This document shows, piece after piece, positions 63,133-64,000 of a stretch of DNA of 64,000 bases. The notes under the pieces are model-generated. The model saw only the letters and a list, made by a program, of their open reading frames with translations. It did no database searches and was not told the DNA's origin. The stretch covers positions 5,277,001-5,341,000 of the forward strand of contig NC_082604.1 of NCBI RefSeq assembly GCF_030936135.1, given 5' to 3'. The DNA comes from Gavia stellata (taxonomy: Eukaryota > Chordata > Aves > Gaviiformes > Gaviidae). Within the stretch, counting starts at the first letter, position 1, and every line of letters begins with the position of its first letter. The position numbers and the translations under genes are program-made.

Positions 63133-64000
63133 ACTGCAGCAAGCAGAGCTGCTCCAGCTGGGGCAGAGCACACTGCAGCGTCCTCTCCAAGGAGCATACT
63201 GTTACTGGGGAAAAAAGGGTTAGGACTCTCACTCCCTATCCTGGGATGGATAAAACACACCAGCAGATAAAAAGGTTTCCTGCAAATGTGTTGGAGCATG
63301 ACAGAATTAACCAGCTATATTGTGAGAGCTGCTTATCTTCCAGAGAGGCATGTATTAAAGTAAATGCTCACCGTTTCCAAGCATGGCAGCTCCTAGGCTC
63401 AAAAGGCTCATCTTGCCACAGGTTTTGATCTTTGCAATTAAAGCAGGGTTTGAAAAACAACTATTAATTTCCATATGGAACAACATTTATGTGCTGGCTT
63501 TGTAGTATCAAGGACAACTCAGTACATGTTCTCAAGTGGCCCCAAACCAGTCCCTAAAAGAGAAACATTAGAAGACAGAATGCAAACCCAGCCACCCTGC
63601 AGCTGCTCTAGCTACTGCAGCTGGCAGCAGTGAAAACAAACAGAAATTGGCAATTTTTCTTTGTTTATAACAACATTTAAGTTTGTAAACAGCAGTGTTT
63701 GCAACCCAAAGGCAGTACTAACACTGATGCTTTGAAACTGAAAATTGACTGCAGCTCTAATACTGCATTGGCATTTCTGTGTATCTGCAGCTGCTTTCCC
63801 TACTGCCCATGCAGCTACAGCCTCACTGCTCATTTACAAACGCGGCAGATACTAAGGGAAGGTGTCGGTAAAGCAGCGCTTGTGCAGGTTGCTCAATGTG
63901 TCACAGAAAGACAGAGGCGGGAGGATTGCTGTATTACTCCTCCAAGAAATGCCTGTGCACAGGCTGCCAAATAGGAGACCCAGCCAGGGCTATTGCACGT

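Larger units (their letters stand above)
59450..64000 (-). other. ARHGEF4: upstream ARHGEF4 intron (runs off the window)
   Basis: More than 4.5 kb with no further ARHGEF4 exon that I can recognise. In particular the acidic EEDLYDD-type segment that precedes the SH3 domain in mammals is not found. It contains an A-rich stretch near 60047-60083 and a two-copy 35-bp tandem duplication at 63063-63132. Confidence 0.6.

Overview
This is a stretch of vertebrate nuclear DNA, most likely from a bird. It has spliced genes with GT-AG introns, a long CpG island, AT-rich introns, many homopolymer runs and old CR1 LINE fragments. The compact introns (0.6-7 kb) favour a bird over another reptile, but the exact species cannot be read from the window.

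There are two protein-coding genes, arranged tail to tail. FAM168B (MANI), on the + strand, starts in a CpG island near 13.9 kb. It has a non-coding first exon, five coding exons (21015-31720) that join without frame breaks into 195 residues, and probably a separate 3' UTR exon from 38901. ARHGEF4 (Asef), on the - strand, is partial. Nine consecutive coding exons between 59449 and 48190 join into 509 residues (SH3, DH, PH and the C-terminal tail). The upstream exons, including the APC-binding region, lie beyond the right edge.

Layout: 1-12950 is AT-rich intergenic DNA with no gene I can support; 12960-14640 is the CpG-island promoter; 14093-38900 is FAM168B introns and coding exons; 38901 to about 40-44 kb is its 3' UTR; about 44-48 kb is the gap between the converging gene ends; 48190-59449 is ARHGEF4; and 59450-64000 is an upstream ARHGEF4 intron.

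The genes are unrelated in function: one encodes a small proline/tyrosine-rich membrane-associated neuronal protein, the other a Rho-family guanine nucleotide exchange factor. Their convergent order matches the mammalian FAM168B/ARHGEF4 order as I recall it, so this looks like old conserved synteny. I found no bacterial-type system, CRISPR array, intact mobile element or convincing RNA gene. The points most worth a second look are an 18-nt in-frame alternative acceptor in FAM168B, its spliced 3' UTR with an alternative read-through poly(A) signal, frame-preserving SH3/DH exons in ARHGEF4, and an unexplained CpG-rich antisense open frame in FAM168B intron 1.
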